The position numbers and the translations under genes are program-made. From Diplonema papillatum (Eukaryota > Euglenozoa > Diplonemea > Diplonemida > Diplonemidae), in the NCBI GenBank assembly GCA_030068145.1, contig JAPJBO010000101.1:248001-312000 (forward strand): DNA of 64,000 bases, written 5' to 3'. The notes below the pieces were generated by a model, which saw only the letters and a list, made by a program, of their open reading frames with translations, was not told where the DNA came from and made no database searches. The stretch's first letter is position 1, and each line of letters opens with the position of its first letter. Shown here piece after piece: positions 21,540-31,679 of this stretch.

Positions 21540-22560
21540 ATGCTGCCGTCCGCTCTCCGACGCATTGCCGCAACACGCGTTGCTACGGTCAGCGCTCGGT
21601 TGTCTAGCACAGAGGCTGCCAAACAGCAGGGTCGCAGGGAATTGCGGCAGAGAGATTGGTCCCATGAAGTCGAACGCTCGCGCATGGAAAGCGGTGAGTG
21701 GGTCAGGGATAGCTACGGGCGAAGTGAGACCCCCGATGAGCACCGGCAGCTGGAGGTCACGATCCTAAAGGTAGCTTTCGAGGAGTTCGACTTGGACAAG
21801 AACGGCGTACTGGACAGGGACGAAATCAAAGCCGCGCTCGAAACTCTTGACCTGCCGTCCTCCGACGAAATCCTCGACAAAATCTTCGGCGACTACGACG
21901 ACAACCACGACGGCGTAATCAGTCTTGACGAATGGCTTAACCGCGAATCGCAGGTTTGCCCAGCTTCAAACTCCATGGAGCGTACCGAGGTGCACGACAC
22001 GGCATGTTGTTCGATAAGAGACGAGCGGTTTTGCACTCCAAGACCCAAGGTCTGGAGAAACGGAACTGCGGACACGTCAAGTCCGGTGACGACACGAACA
22101 GCGTTCGTCAGTCACTATTGCAAATCCTGTGAATGAACGCCATCACCTCGCGAACCCGTGTCTCTAGTGCTTACTCGAGGTTCGCTGTGTCCGTTGTACA
22201 GGAGCAAAGCATGACTATTCTAACACGAGCACGACCGCCTCAGGAGAATTCGGGGTGGAGTTCGGTTTCCTACGACTGCAATCCTGCAGCACTCTATGAA
22301 CAAAGAACGTCAGCCACACCTTCCTCTAGCAAAAAGAGCCTCAAGCAGGAGATGCAAGCCAGTGCGAATAGGCCAGATGTCATGACAAATTAAGAAGCTA
22401 CCCAGTTTTGCGAACTACAAGAGGTCGCTCACTCCAGAACTAGTTGATGTCAGGACCGCTTGTCGTCCCTCGATAACCAAAGAAGACAATAACAACCCCA
22501 CAGGACCTCCGCACGCGTATCTACGAAGCGTTCAAGGACAAGTGCGAGGCATCGGGATGA
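21540..22560 (+). CDS. Small two-EF-hand calcium-binding protein, probably mitochondrial
   Basis: Two exons, 21540-21953 and 22504-22560, give 156 residues. The N-terminus (MLPSALRRIAATRVATVSAR) is Arg/Ser/Ala-rich without acidic residues, as expected of a mitochondrial presequence. Two canonical loops are intact: D84-x-D86-x-N88-G-x-x-D92-x-x-E95 and D120-x-N122-x-D124-G-x-I-S-x-x-E131. Both should bind calcium. The donor is gtttgc and the acceptor cccacag. The last 18 residues after splicing are DLRTRIYEAFKDKCEASG, ending at TGA 22558-22560. The intron is filled largely by a repeat whose sister copy lies just upstream of the gene. The specific role is unknown. It could be a calcium-regulated mitochondrial matrix or membrane-associated factor. 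Confidence 0.8.
22126..22385 (+). repeat. Repeat family C, copy 2, in the EF-hand gene intron
   Basis: Collinear with 21046-21290. It occupies about half of the 550 bp intron. Confidence 0.7.
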
Positions 22561-23743
22561 TAGTTTTTTTTTGGCACGATTCCCTACCCCGCCCACCCAG
22601 CCCGGACAGCCCCTGCTGGCCCCTGAATACTTTCCACGCCTAGTGTATCCGTGGAGAAACGACCGAACTTACGAACAAAGCACATGGGTTCTCACGAAAA
22701 GCTGCGCCGAACACTGTGCGAATGGAGCCTCATCCAACGTTCTCAGTTTCCTTCCTCCCCATATGCTCGTGTTGTGCGCTTATCCGCTGAGTCAGGCTTT
22801 CTGCCGATTTTGCAAGGTGAGAGACACGAAAGATGCGCGCTTATCCGCTGAGTCAGGCTTTCTGGATCGAACAAAAAGGGTGAATCTCAAGAGGAAAGCT
22901 GGTCGACCGGTACGCACGAACAAGCCAACACGCACACCTTCCTTGGATTTTTTTCAACGACGTTGCGTCGACGCGCTGCTGTGTTCTGGGTTTCTCTAGT
23001 TTGCCTTCATTGGCCCTGCCAGGAGACTTGTTCATTGTAAAAAAAGCTCTCGTTTCTCTTCGACTGGGATGACAACTACCGCCGCCATTGTGCAGTCTTC
23101 CGTCGCAGATTGTTGCTGCATATAAGTTCATACTGCTGCTACTACGAGCACTACCGAGCTAAAGGGGAATGGTGAGGAGTGTGAGTTTTGTCACCCCCGC
23201 TTAGGGGAACAGCGATGCTCCGATGGTACGACTTTCGTCCACCGTATTCGTACGGGGGAGAACTCCCCGGAGACTATCCCTGCCCTCTCTTAATTCGCCT
23301 CCCTCTTGTTGCATTTTCTCCTGATATTTCTCTAGCCCTATCTCTGCCGGTAGCCGCAGCGGCCACGGAAATGGGCAAGACCGCAAACCCTTAACCCAAA
23401 TCCTTGGCCGCCCATGCTGGAATGCACAACGTCCATCCTGCGGAGTTGGCCCACTTAAGGAGTGGGCTTCATCTATTTGCTCGTGAATAACAGAGATTCT
23501 CTTGGGAACCTCATCGCTCAGCCATGCCAATAAACAGGTACGAATGTACATCCCTCGTGTGCAACCAACAGCCGGGCTTCTTCTCCCGTGTTTTTCAAAA
23601 AGGAGTGGTCCCATCTCACGGCGCTTTATTCATCGCTTTCGCTGCCCGCCGTTCTCCCCACTCAGTGTAAAATACCTTCACATTTTATCGTCCTGCTGTT
23701 GTAGCTGACGATGGTAGCCCGAAAGTAAGAGCACGCCACATCA

Positions 23744-24092
<349 letters not shown>

Positions 24093-24514
24093 CCTACCTG
24101 TCTTCTTCTCCTCCAATTCGTAGCATATTTTTAAATTTGCTTTATAAGACTCAAACCTTCGCTTCCATACCCGCGACTCCCCCTCTCTTTGTTCCAAGCT
24201 CCCTCTATCTCCTTTTGCCATTTTTCTCCCGTCGCGTCGCTAGCCTCAAGAATACGGCAAAATGAAAAAGAAATGCAAAAAAACTCGGTCAACCGGAGAC
24301 CTAAAACTACCGGCTCCTTGAAACCCGAAGGTGAAAAATGGAGTATGCGGGTGCTGTCCGATAGGCACGTACAAGTTATTGTCGCAACGCCGGTACTTGT
24401 TTTGAGGTAAAAGGATTCAAGAGTGTGCACTTTGTCGCGTCGTGAGCCCACTGAGCAACCAATTACGCACATTTGCTGTGATAACCTTCTTTTGTAAAAG
24501 CACGCGCATACTTC

Positions 24515-24668
24515 AGGGAATAGTTGACAAAAGACGTTGGTGCTCACGAATGCACTCGGAACACCCTATGTACTTTAAAGCAGGACCGACCGTCCCTGTG
24601 AGACATAGCGAGCACCCTTTGATTTGTTTCTCTGTATCACAAAGACTGTCTCGACTCAACTATTCCCT
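24515..24668 (+). mobile_element. MITE-like element with perfect 13 bp inverted ends
   Basis: The left end agggaatagttga (24515-24527) and right end tcaactattccct (24656-24668) are exact reverse complements, 154 bp overall. The internal taaagcagga.ccgacc segment recurs near 48870-48890, beside another copy of the left end. Confidence 0.6.
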
Positions 24669-25646
24669 TCGTTACACGGTTGTACAAAGAGTGCGAGACT
24701 CACACGCCTCGGGACCTGTGTTTTTTGCATGATTCCAAAAACCGCTTCCGAGTTATTTGGTTACAGCTTGGTGGTGATTTGCTAGGGTTGCGTGTCTCTC
24801 AGCCTTTTGACCACGATCGGCATCCTTTGATCACCCATTCCACTCGGGAGGCCCCGTTGCATCCGCGTTCCTAGTTTTCCCTCCTGCCAGTGCGGTCTTC
24901 GGTTTGTTATTTTGAGTTGCCCTGAGACTGACGGAAACGTTTAAGAACCTAAGCAAACACCACAGTCCCCCGAGGCTGACGTCCTCTTCACTACGAGATA
25001 GGCGTGCAAACAACGTCGACAATGGTTTTCACGATTCATGGTCGCACAAGCTAATCTCCCCCCGTCGGACGCACTTTCTCATCGGACCCTCTTCGCTTCT
25101 TTGGATTTTCCAAGGGCCACGTCGGATAAGCAATAAGCATGGCTTAATGAGTGGCTTTTGTTTCCTGTTTCCTAAAAACACACATGCTTCGTTCCTCTTC
25201 TTTGCACCTGCCTGATTGTGGCGGATGTAGAAGTTATTGGCACTCTTGCCGTACCGCGCTTGACAGAAGCCTGATCTGATCCCTCAGGTGATGACTTTCT
25301 TTCAGGGCACAGGTGAAAGTCTGTTGCCTCCAATCATTCCTTTTGCACCTGTCGTGCATCGTTGATGCAGATTACCGCCACAGATTCTTGGCATCCTACC
25401 CATCCCTAGTCCAAACTACCCATCGCCATCGAGACGAAAAACGGAGCGCCGAGCAATCGCACATAAAAAACGCCGGAGACCACCTCGGCTTGCGATGCCG
25501 CCAAATGCCTCGAAAGTAATCACCGCCGTTCCTGGTTCTGCAACCCTACCTACGTGGCTAACCTGCGGCCGTTGTGTTGTGTCTTTTCTCACCGTCGCAT
25601 AGCAAGTAACCGCAGGGCGTTCAAGACGAGTACATCCCCAAATGGC

Positions 25647-28600
25647 ATGCAGTACAAGTCGTTGTACACCCGCTTGTTTAACGCCGTGAACGCTGGTTGG
25701 GAGCTTACTGAAGAAGACGCGTGGGAAGTCAAACGGGCCGTCGGCGGCGATGTAGTCGATGTCGCAGTCGGAGAGCACGACGGAAAGCAGCGGCTGGTCG
25801 CTGTCAGGCCCGACGGGAGTCGCAAGTTCTGCAGCCCCGGCTGGGTCGTCACCGCGCTGAAAGCGCGCGAGCGGAAGTCTGGGAAGCCCTGCTGGTTGCC
25901 GCTCGGCGAGACGATTCCTCCCCACTTCCCGCTCTGCGTCACCACCGGCGCGACGGAAGCCGGCTTCGAGAAGCGGGCAGAGCTGGCGTGCCAGAGAGAA
26001 GTTGGCTGCATCGTGCTGCAAAGCCCTCCATTCGTAACGACTGCGTTCACCCTCGTAGTCGATGTGAAGCTTTCCAGCGTCGCCCGCACCGTGACGGAAC
26101 CGCTGGACCTGCTTCAGCCCCGGCACGAGTACGTGCTGGCCTGCACAGACGGCTGGTGGTCCGGTTGGGTCCTCGAAATCGTCCGCAACCGCTGGCAGTT
26201 CCGCCTCGGCGTCAACGAGACGAAGTGGGAGCACATCCTGCCCGCCAACCTCGCCACGAGGCCCGGCCGCTGGACCCGTTTCCACATCGTCGCCGACGGC
26301 CTCCGGGTGAAGGCGTGGGTCGCCGGCGACCTCGTCGCCGACGCGGCCCTCCCCGGGCCGTTTACGCCGTCGCACGCGCCGATCCGCGCGTCATCCAGCG
26401 CGCACGCCCTGCTGAACGCCGGCTTCGACGGGAAATTCAGGTGCCTCTCCCTCCAGCCGAAGGCGGTGCCGCCCAGCTCGAAGCCCAAGCGGTACCGCGG
26501 CGGCGCCCGTCCGAAGCCGCCCGCCAGCCCGCGCGACGCCTCGCACCCGGCCGCTGCCTTCGGGAAGCTCGAGGAACGGATGGAGATGCTGCAGAAGAGC
26601 GTCGAACGCGTCGAGCGGCGGCTGGCTGGGGGGATCGCACCCGTCGCGGTACGGGTGCTGGGGCCGCACGAGCGAGCGCCGCCTGTCGAAGACGACGAAC
26701 CAGCTGCCCCTGGCGTGGCGGCACCCGCGCCGGGTGACAAGCGAGCGTCTGCCGGAACGAAGTCGGCCAGCGACTCCGCGCGGGGCAGCCGCGTGCAGCT
26801 GCTGGAAAGGCCGTCGTTCGACACCCCGTGGGTGCCCAGCGAAGTCGCCGATGAGGGTGCCGCGGGCGGCGGCGGCAAGAAGCACCCGTCGCTGTCGTCG
26901 GCGGCGGCGGTGCGGCCCGCGCCGCTGTCCGAAACCCTCCTCGGCCGGCGCGCGTCACCGCTCGAGCAGTACGTCGCGTTCAAACCGTCGGCGACGCTGC
27001 TCTCCGACACACAGTCCCCGCCGGCGCCCTCCCTCTGCGCAACCTCCTGCGCCACGCAGTCGCGGCTGCGGCTGAACAGCCTCTGGGACAGCACCAGCCC
27101 TTCCTTCCGCGCCCTCGACGACACCGGGCAAGCGCGGCACACCGACAACGTCCCCGCCGACATGGCGGACAGCGCGATCGAGTTTAAAGAGGTCAGATCG
27201 AGCTTCCTCGACCGCAGCCAGAACGCCGGGAAGCCGGCGGAGCCCTCCCGCGACGGGCCGACGACGCCGGAAACCACGCGCAGCTCGGCCACCGTGCTTT
27301 CGAAGTGGCGGCACATGCTGCACGACGACAAGCAGGACCAGTCCCCCTCGCTCGCCCGCAGCGACGCGAGCGCGGCGCAGTCGCCGCAAATCGCGACCGA
27401 CACGTTCCTCGACTCGGTCCTGTCGCGCGACTCGTTCACCAAAAGCTCCGCGAAATTACCGCGGGGCAGCTCCGTTCTTGCAAAATGGCGGTCAAGGCTT
27501 GAAGAATTACCCGGCGACGACTCACAGATCCACGACACTCCACCGCTCGGTGACACACAGTCAGACCTGACCTCCGCTGAACGAATACTAGCCACAGATG
27601 CACTCCCAGGCCAACGAGACAACGCGGAGCCGAAACAACTTGCCTTCAGCGATCCTTTAGTATTCCACCAGCCTTCGGACAAAGCCCCGGTGAGCGACGA
27701 CGAAGAGGCCGTGATAGACGTGGAGCCTTGGATCCAGCGCATCAAAAAGCTGACTCCGCCGAACTACTCGACGAGAAGCCTCAACCTCCCGGCGGAGGTC
27801 CGCCCCGGGCTGTTCCTGGGCGACTCCAAAATGGCGAAGAAGGTCATCCCGCTGGCAAGCCGCGGCATCCAAAAAGTGCTCAACCTCGCCCCGTCGCAAA
27901 GCCGCACCTCGAAGGACACGTACGTGGGGACCACGATCCAATACAAGGAGATCGCAGCCGAAGACTCTCCGACGTACCCGATTCTCGACCACCTGCAAGA
28001 AGTCGTTGAATACGTAGGCGATCCGAAGGAGACCCCGACCCTGATACACTGCTTTCAGGGAGTCAACCGCTCGGCTGTTCTGTTGGCGGCGTGCATCATG
28101 TGTTTGTACCGGGTGCCGTTGCTGCAGGCGATTACGGAAGTGTGGCAGGCGAGGCCGGTTGTGTTCGTGGGGAACGACGCCTTCTTGGCGGCGCTCGTCC
28201 GGCACGCCGACAAAATCAACCTTCTCGGCGAACCGGACGAGGAAACGGAGGACGACGAGCAGCCGCCCCACCCGGGCGAGCACCCGCACTCCAGCGACTA
28301 CTGGTCGCGCCGGCGCCGCAGCTTGCCGACGGAGAACTTGACGGCGCTTGACTTCTTGGATGGGTCGGTCCTCGACTCCGTCGCGATCAACGCGGTCGTA
28401 CACGCGGGTCGGCGGAAAGGTCACTCATCGCCCGTCGCGGCGTCGAACGCGAAGGGTGCCAGTTGTGAATCGCCCGACAAGCGGCAAGCGCCGGCTGATT
28501 GGAAGCTCAGCTCCAGCCAGCTGAGCGGTTCTTTCCACGACGACGCGTCGCATGGCTCGAAAAGGCAAGCCACGCCGCTGGAGTCGCCCGCTCTCCAAAC

Positions 28601-31600
28601 GTCGCGCCAGGATTCACTCCTGGCAGTCAAGCGGTCGTCAAGCCAACTGAGTGTGTCGTTCTACGACGACGGCCAACAAGGCGGCGCTTCTCGGAACAAC
28701 AACAATAACAACAACAGCGCCAACAACAACACCAACAACAGCACCAAGAACAACAAGCCGCCCGAGTCGCCACACGTCTCGCCGCTGCCGTCTGCGACGT
28801 TGAATGCGAGCGGGAGGTTGTTGGGGTCGTCGGCTGCGTTGCCGCCGCTGGACCTGGCGTCGCCGACGAGGACATTTTCGTCGCGCGGGGACTCGACGGG
28901 GGGCACGCCGGACCAAGCATCTATTTACCGGGATTCGTTCCACTCCGCATCGCCCGATGGGCTCAGCCCGCGGGGCCTGCGGAGTTCGGGCTCCGAGAAC
29001 GCGTTGGCGGCGAAGCCTTCCTTCGACATCGCGCGGGCACTCTTCGACGAAGAAGGTCCCGCCCGCGATGCCGTCGACTCGCTGCTGCCCGGCAGTGCTA
29101 GTAGCGACAAACGGGTGCAGAGGCGGCGCGGGGCGGACACGGCCACGGCCACGGCCACGGTCGTGGTCCCGTCGAGGCAGAGCTTCAACGACCCGAATGC
29201 GGTGTTGCCGTCGAGGAGCGAGGCCGCGGTCGTTGGCGCGGGTGGCCGCGGCGACAACGCCGCGAACAGCCGCGGCCGCCGCAGCCGCGCGAGCTCCAAC
29301 AACAACGCCGATAACAACAACGACCTCAGCACAACCAACAACAGCAACCTGCGCGGCAATGCGGAGGCAGCGTTGGGCGCCAGCTACGACGGCAGTAGTC
29401 ATCTCGGCGACGTTGGTGCTGCGAATGGGAACAACGCAGAAAACAACATTCACGACACTTTCGGCTCGCCGATGAGTCCCGACAACAACGCATTGGCGGC
29501 GTATATGGACATGAACGACAACGGCGACAACGGAGACAACAACGACTACAACGATGACAACGATAGCAACGACAATGGCAACCATGACAATGACAACATC
29601 GAATGGAATGACAACAACGACACAAGCATGAACGACAACGACGAGAACAATGGTACTGCCAGCTCTTCGATGAGGGACAATGCAGACAACGCTTCTGTGA
29701 CCGGACGTGCCGCCGTGCCCCCTTCACGTGCAGATCATTCTGGGTTTGTACTCGATTCAAACTTCGATCCCATTCCCGTTCTTCGCCGTCGCAACGATGG
29801 GGCGCCGAACACTTCGACGGCAACGACGGCAACCCCGTTACTAGACGACGACCTTCAAGTGCTGCGATACCCCAGCGTCGCCGCTTCATCAGCAGCCGAT
29901 GCGCAGCTGGACAATACCTTCGCAATGCTGCACCCCCCGCGCAACAACCAAGCACCGCCTGCCCCTAAACGTAGCAACAATACTGTGCAGAGCACTCCAA
30001 CGACAACCGCGTCACTGGGCGACGACCTTCATGCGCAGCGGTACCCCAGCGTCGTAGCTTCGTCAGTCGATGACCAAGGCAACAACTTTAACCTTGCTCC
30101 CGACACGCCTTCTCGTGCACAGCTGGACAATACCTTCGCAATGCTGCACCCCCCGCGCAACAACCAAGCACCACCTGTCCCTAAACGCAACGATACTGTG
30201 CAAAGCACTCCAACGACAACCGCGTCACTGGGCGACGACCTTCATGCGCAGCGGTACCCCAGCGTTGTAGCTTCATCAATCGATGACCAAGGCAACAACT
30301 TTGCTCGCGACACGCCTTCTCGTGCACAGCTGGACAATACTTTTGCAATGCTGCACCCCCCACGTAACAACCAAACACCGCCTGTCTCGAGACGCCGCAC
30401 CGATACCGTGCAGAACACTCCGGCAGCCGCGTCACTGGGCGACGACCGTAATGTGCAGAGGTACCCCAGCGTGGCTGCTTCGTCGGTAGCCGATGAACAC
30501 GCCAACAACTTCGCTCGCGACACGTCTTCTTGCGCGCCGCTGGACAACACCTTCGCAATGTTGCATCCCCATCGAAACAACCAAGCACCGCCTTTGGCAA
30601 AACGTCGCAACGATACCGCGCCGAACAATTCATTCGCGTCTCATGGAGATGCACGTCAGATGATGCGCTTCCCGAGTGTCGCCGCTTCGTCGGTGCCCGA
30701 CGATCACGGAAACAACCTCGCGTCGTCTTGCGCGCAGCTGGATAATACCTTTGCGATGCTGCATCCCCACCATCGCAGCAACCAAACACCGCCCGTCGTC
30801 GCGAAGCGCCGCAACGATGCCGCCCCGGGTCCTTCACCGTCGCTGGACGTGCTGCGCTATCCAAGCGTCGCCGCTTCGTCGCCAGCTGACGATCCCAGCA
30901 GTTTCGCCCGCGACACGTCGTCTTCTTACGCGCCGCTGGACAACACCTTCGCGATGCTGCACCCCGCTCGCAAAAACCAGGCGCCGCCCACCGCGAGGCG
31001 CAAGAGGTCGTCGGATTCGCTGTTGCCGGCGGGCATCGTCGACAGCTTCAGCACCGACACGCCGGCAAACCGGAAGCCGGATTCGAGGGGCGGCTCGCTG
31101 GTTTTGGAAGAGAGCGCGAACGAGAGGGAGAACCCCGTCGGCACTCCGATGACGAGAACGCCGAGGCACGACGTCGAATTCTCCAGCAGCCTGCTCGGCG
31201 AGTTCGTGAACGAAGGCACACCGCAGACAGGTGTCGACGAGGGTCCCGCGGTGCTGCTTTCGACGCCGTCGGGGGGCGCGAGCCCCGGCAATAAGACGGA
31301 GGGCGGGGCCTCGTTTCGGATGGGCGGCGCGCTGCCGCGGCCCCGCAAAGACGCGGCGGCGGCGAAGGACACGGCCGTCGACGACCTCCTCGACGACTGG
31401 AAGCCGCCGGCGAGGTTCCAAAGCGGGAACCGCGAGGCGGCCGCAGCGAAACCTCCCCTCGCGGTGCCAGTCGACGATAACCTACCCAGTGACAGCATGC
31501 CGCCCGACCCGCCAGGTGCTGGGAACAGCCGCCGGTGTTCGCAGCAGGGCGACTCCGACTGGGATACGCCTGAGACAACGCCGGTCACCGTGAAGCCTGC

Positions 31601-31679
31601 CGCAGAACCTTCTTTTGAAGCTCCGGAAGCGCCCGCGGCTGGGCAAGAGGACGAGAACAAATGGGACGACTGGGACTGA
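25647..31679 (+). CDS. Large LamG/lectin-like plus dual-specificity phosphatase protein with a six-unit repeat array
   Basis: A single uninterrupted frame encodes ~2010 residues from the first in-frame ATG (25647). The frame is open about 90 bp further up, so an upstream exon is possible. Residues ~1-270 include a region with the feel of a concanavalin/LamG beta-sandwich (VLQSPPFVTTAFTLVVDVKL and following). A short coiled coil lies near 310-335. Residues ~700-860 are a DUSP domain with the intact signature HCFQGVNRS: Cys802, Arg808 and a plausible general acid Asp773, so it is probably catalytic. The rest is disordered: Asn runs near nt 28695-28755, an Asn/Asp-rich stretch near 29500-29660, six units containing LDNTFAMLHP, and an acidic end KWDDWD. 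Substrate and location are unknown. Confidence 0.85.
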   Translation: MQYKSLYTRLFNAVNAGWELTEEDAWEVKRAVGGDVVDVAVGEHDGKQRLVAVRPDGSRKFCSPGWVVTALKARERKSGKPCWLPLGETIPPHFPLCVTTGATEAGFEKRAELACQREVGCIVLQSPPFVTTAFTLVVDVKLSSVARTVTEPLDLLQPRHEYVLACTDGWWSGWVLEIVRNRWQFRLGVNETKWEHILPANLATRPGRWTRFHIVADGLRVKAWVAGDLVADAALPGPFTPSHAPIRASSSAHALLNAGFDGKFRCLSLQPKAVPPSSKPKRYRGGARPKPPASPRDASHPAAAFGKLEERMEMLQKSVERVERRLAGGIAPVAVRVLGPHERAPPVEDDEPAAPGVAAPAPGDKRASAGTKSASDSARGSRVQLLERPSFDTPWVPSEVADEGAAGGGGKKHPSLSSAAAVRPAPLSETLLGRRASPLEQYVAFKPSATLLSDTQSPPAPSLCATSCATQSRLRLNSLWDSTSPSFRALDDTGQARHTDNVPADMADSAIEFKEVRSSFLDRSQNAGKPAEPSRDGPTTPETTRSSATVLSKWRHMLHDDKQDQSPSLARSDASAAQSPQIATDTFLDSVLSRDSFTKSSAKLPRGSSVLAKWRSRLEELPGDDSQIHDTPPLGDTQSDLTSAERILATDALPGQRDNAEPKQLAFSDPLVFHQPSDKAPVSDDEEAVIDVEPWIQRIKKLTPPNYSTRSLNLPAEVRPGLFLGDSKMAKKVIPLASRGIQKVLNLAPSQSRTSKDTYVGTTIQYKEIAAEDSPTYPILDHLQEVVEYVGDPKETPTLIHCFQGVNRSAVLLAACIMCLYRVPLLQAITEVWQARPVVFVGNDAFLAALVRHADKINLLGEPDEETEDDEQPPHPGEHPHSSDYWSRRRRSLPTENLTALDFLDGSVLDSVAINAVVHAGRRKGHSSPVAASNAKGASCESPDKRQAPADWKLSSSQLSGSFHDDASHGSKRQATPLESPALQTSRQDSLLAVKRSSSQLSVSFYDDGQQGGASRNNNNNNNSANNNTNNSTKNNKPPESPHVSPLPSATLNASGRLLGSSAALPPLDLASPTRTFSSRGDSTGGTPDQASIYRDSFHSASPDGLSPRGLRSSGSENALAAKPSFDIARALFDEEGPARDAVDSLLPGSASSDKRVQRRRGADTATATATVVVPSRQSFNDPNAVLPSRSEAAVVGAGGRGDNAANSRGRRSRASSNNNADNNNDLSTTNNSNLRGNAEAALGASYDGSSHLGDVGAANGNNAENNIHDTFGSPMSPDNNALAAYMDMNDNGDNGDNNDYNDDNDSNDNGNHDNDNIEWNDNNDTSMNDNDENNGTASSSMRDNADNASVTGRAAVPPSRADHSGFVLDSNFDPIPVLRRRNDGAPNTSTATTATPLLDDDLQVLRYPSVAASSAADAQLDNTFAMLHPPRNNQAPPAPKRSNNTVQSTPTTTASLGDDLHAQRYPSVVASSVDDQGNNFNLAPDTPSRAQLDNTFAMLHPPRNNQAPPVPKRNDTVQSTPTTTASLGDDLHAQRYPSVVASSIDDQGNNFARDTPSRAQLDNTFAMLHPPRNNQTPPVSRRRTDTVQNTPAAASLGDDRNVQRYPSVAASSVADEHANNFARDTSSCAPLDNTFAMLHPHRNNQAPPLAKRRNDTAPNNSFASHGDARQMMRFPSVAASSVPDDHGNNLASSCAQLDNTFAMLHPHHRSNQTPPVVAKRRNDAAPGPSPSLDVLRYPSVAASSPADDPSSFARDTSSSYAPLDNTFAMLHPARKNQAPPTARRKRSSDSLLPAGIVDSFSTDTPANRKPDSRGGSLVLEESANERENPVGTPMTRTPRHDVEFSSSLLGEFVNEGTPQTGVDEGPAVLLSTPSGGASPGNKTEGGASFRMGGALPRPRKDAAAAKDTAVDDLLDDWKPPARFQSGNREAAAAKPPLAVPVDDNLPSDSMPPDPPGAGNSRRCSQQGDSDWDTPETTPVTVKPAAEPSFEAPEAPAAGQEDENKWDDWD
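29850..30990 (+). repeat. Six coding repeats, period ~200-215 bp
   Basis: Within the phosphatase gene, each unit carries R(Y/F)PSV(A/V)ASS, then LDNTFAMLHP, then NQ(A/T)PP and a basic KR cluster. LDNTFAMLHP occurs near nt 29906, 30121, 30329, 30539, 30738 and 30937. The linkers diverge while the two motifs are nearly invariant. Confidence 0.9.

Noticed and set aside
26114..27745. 543-residue open frame on the minus strand
   Set aside because: It lies exactly antisense to the phosphatase gene, whose forward frame has clear domains. Long antisense frames are expected in GC-rich coding DNA.
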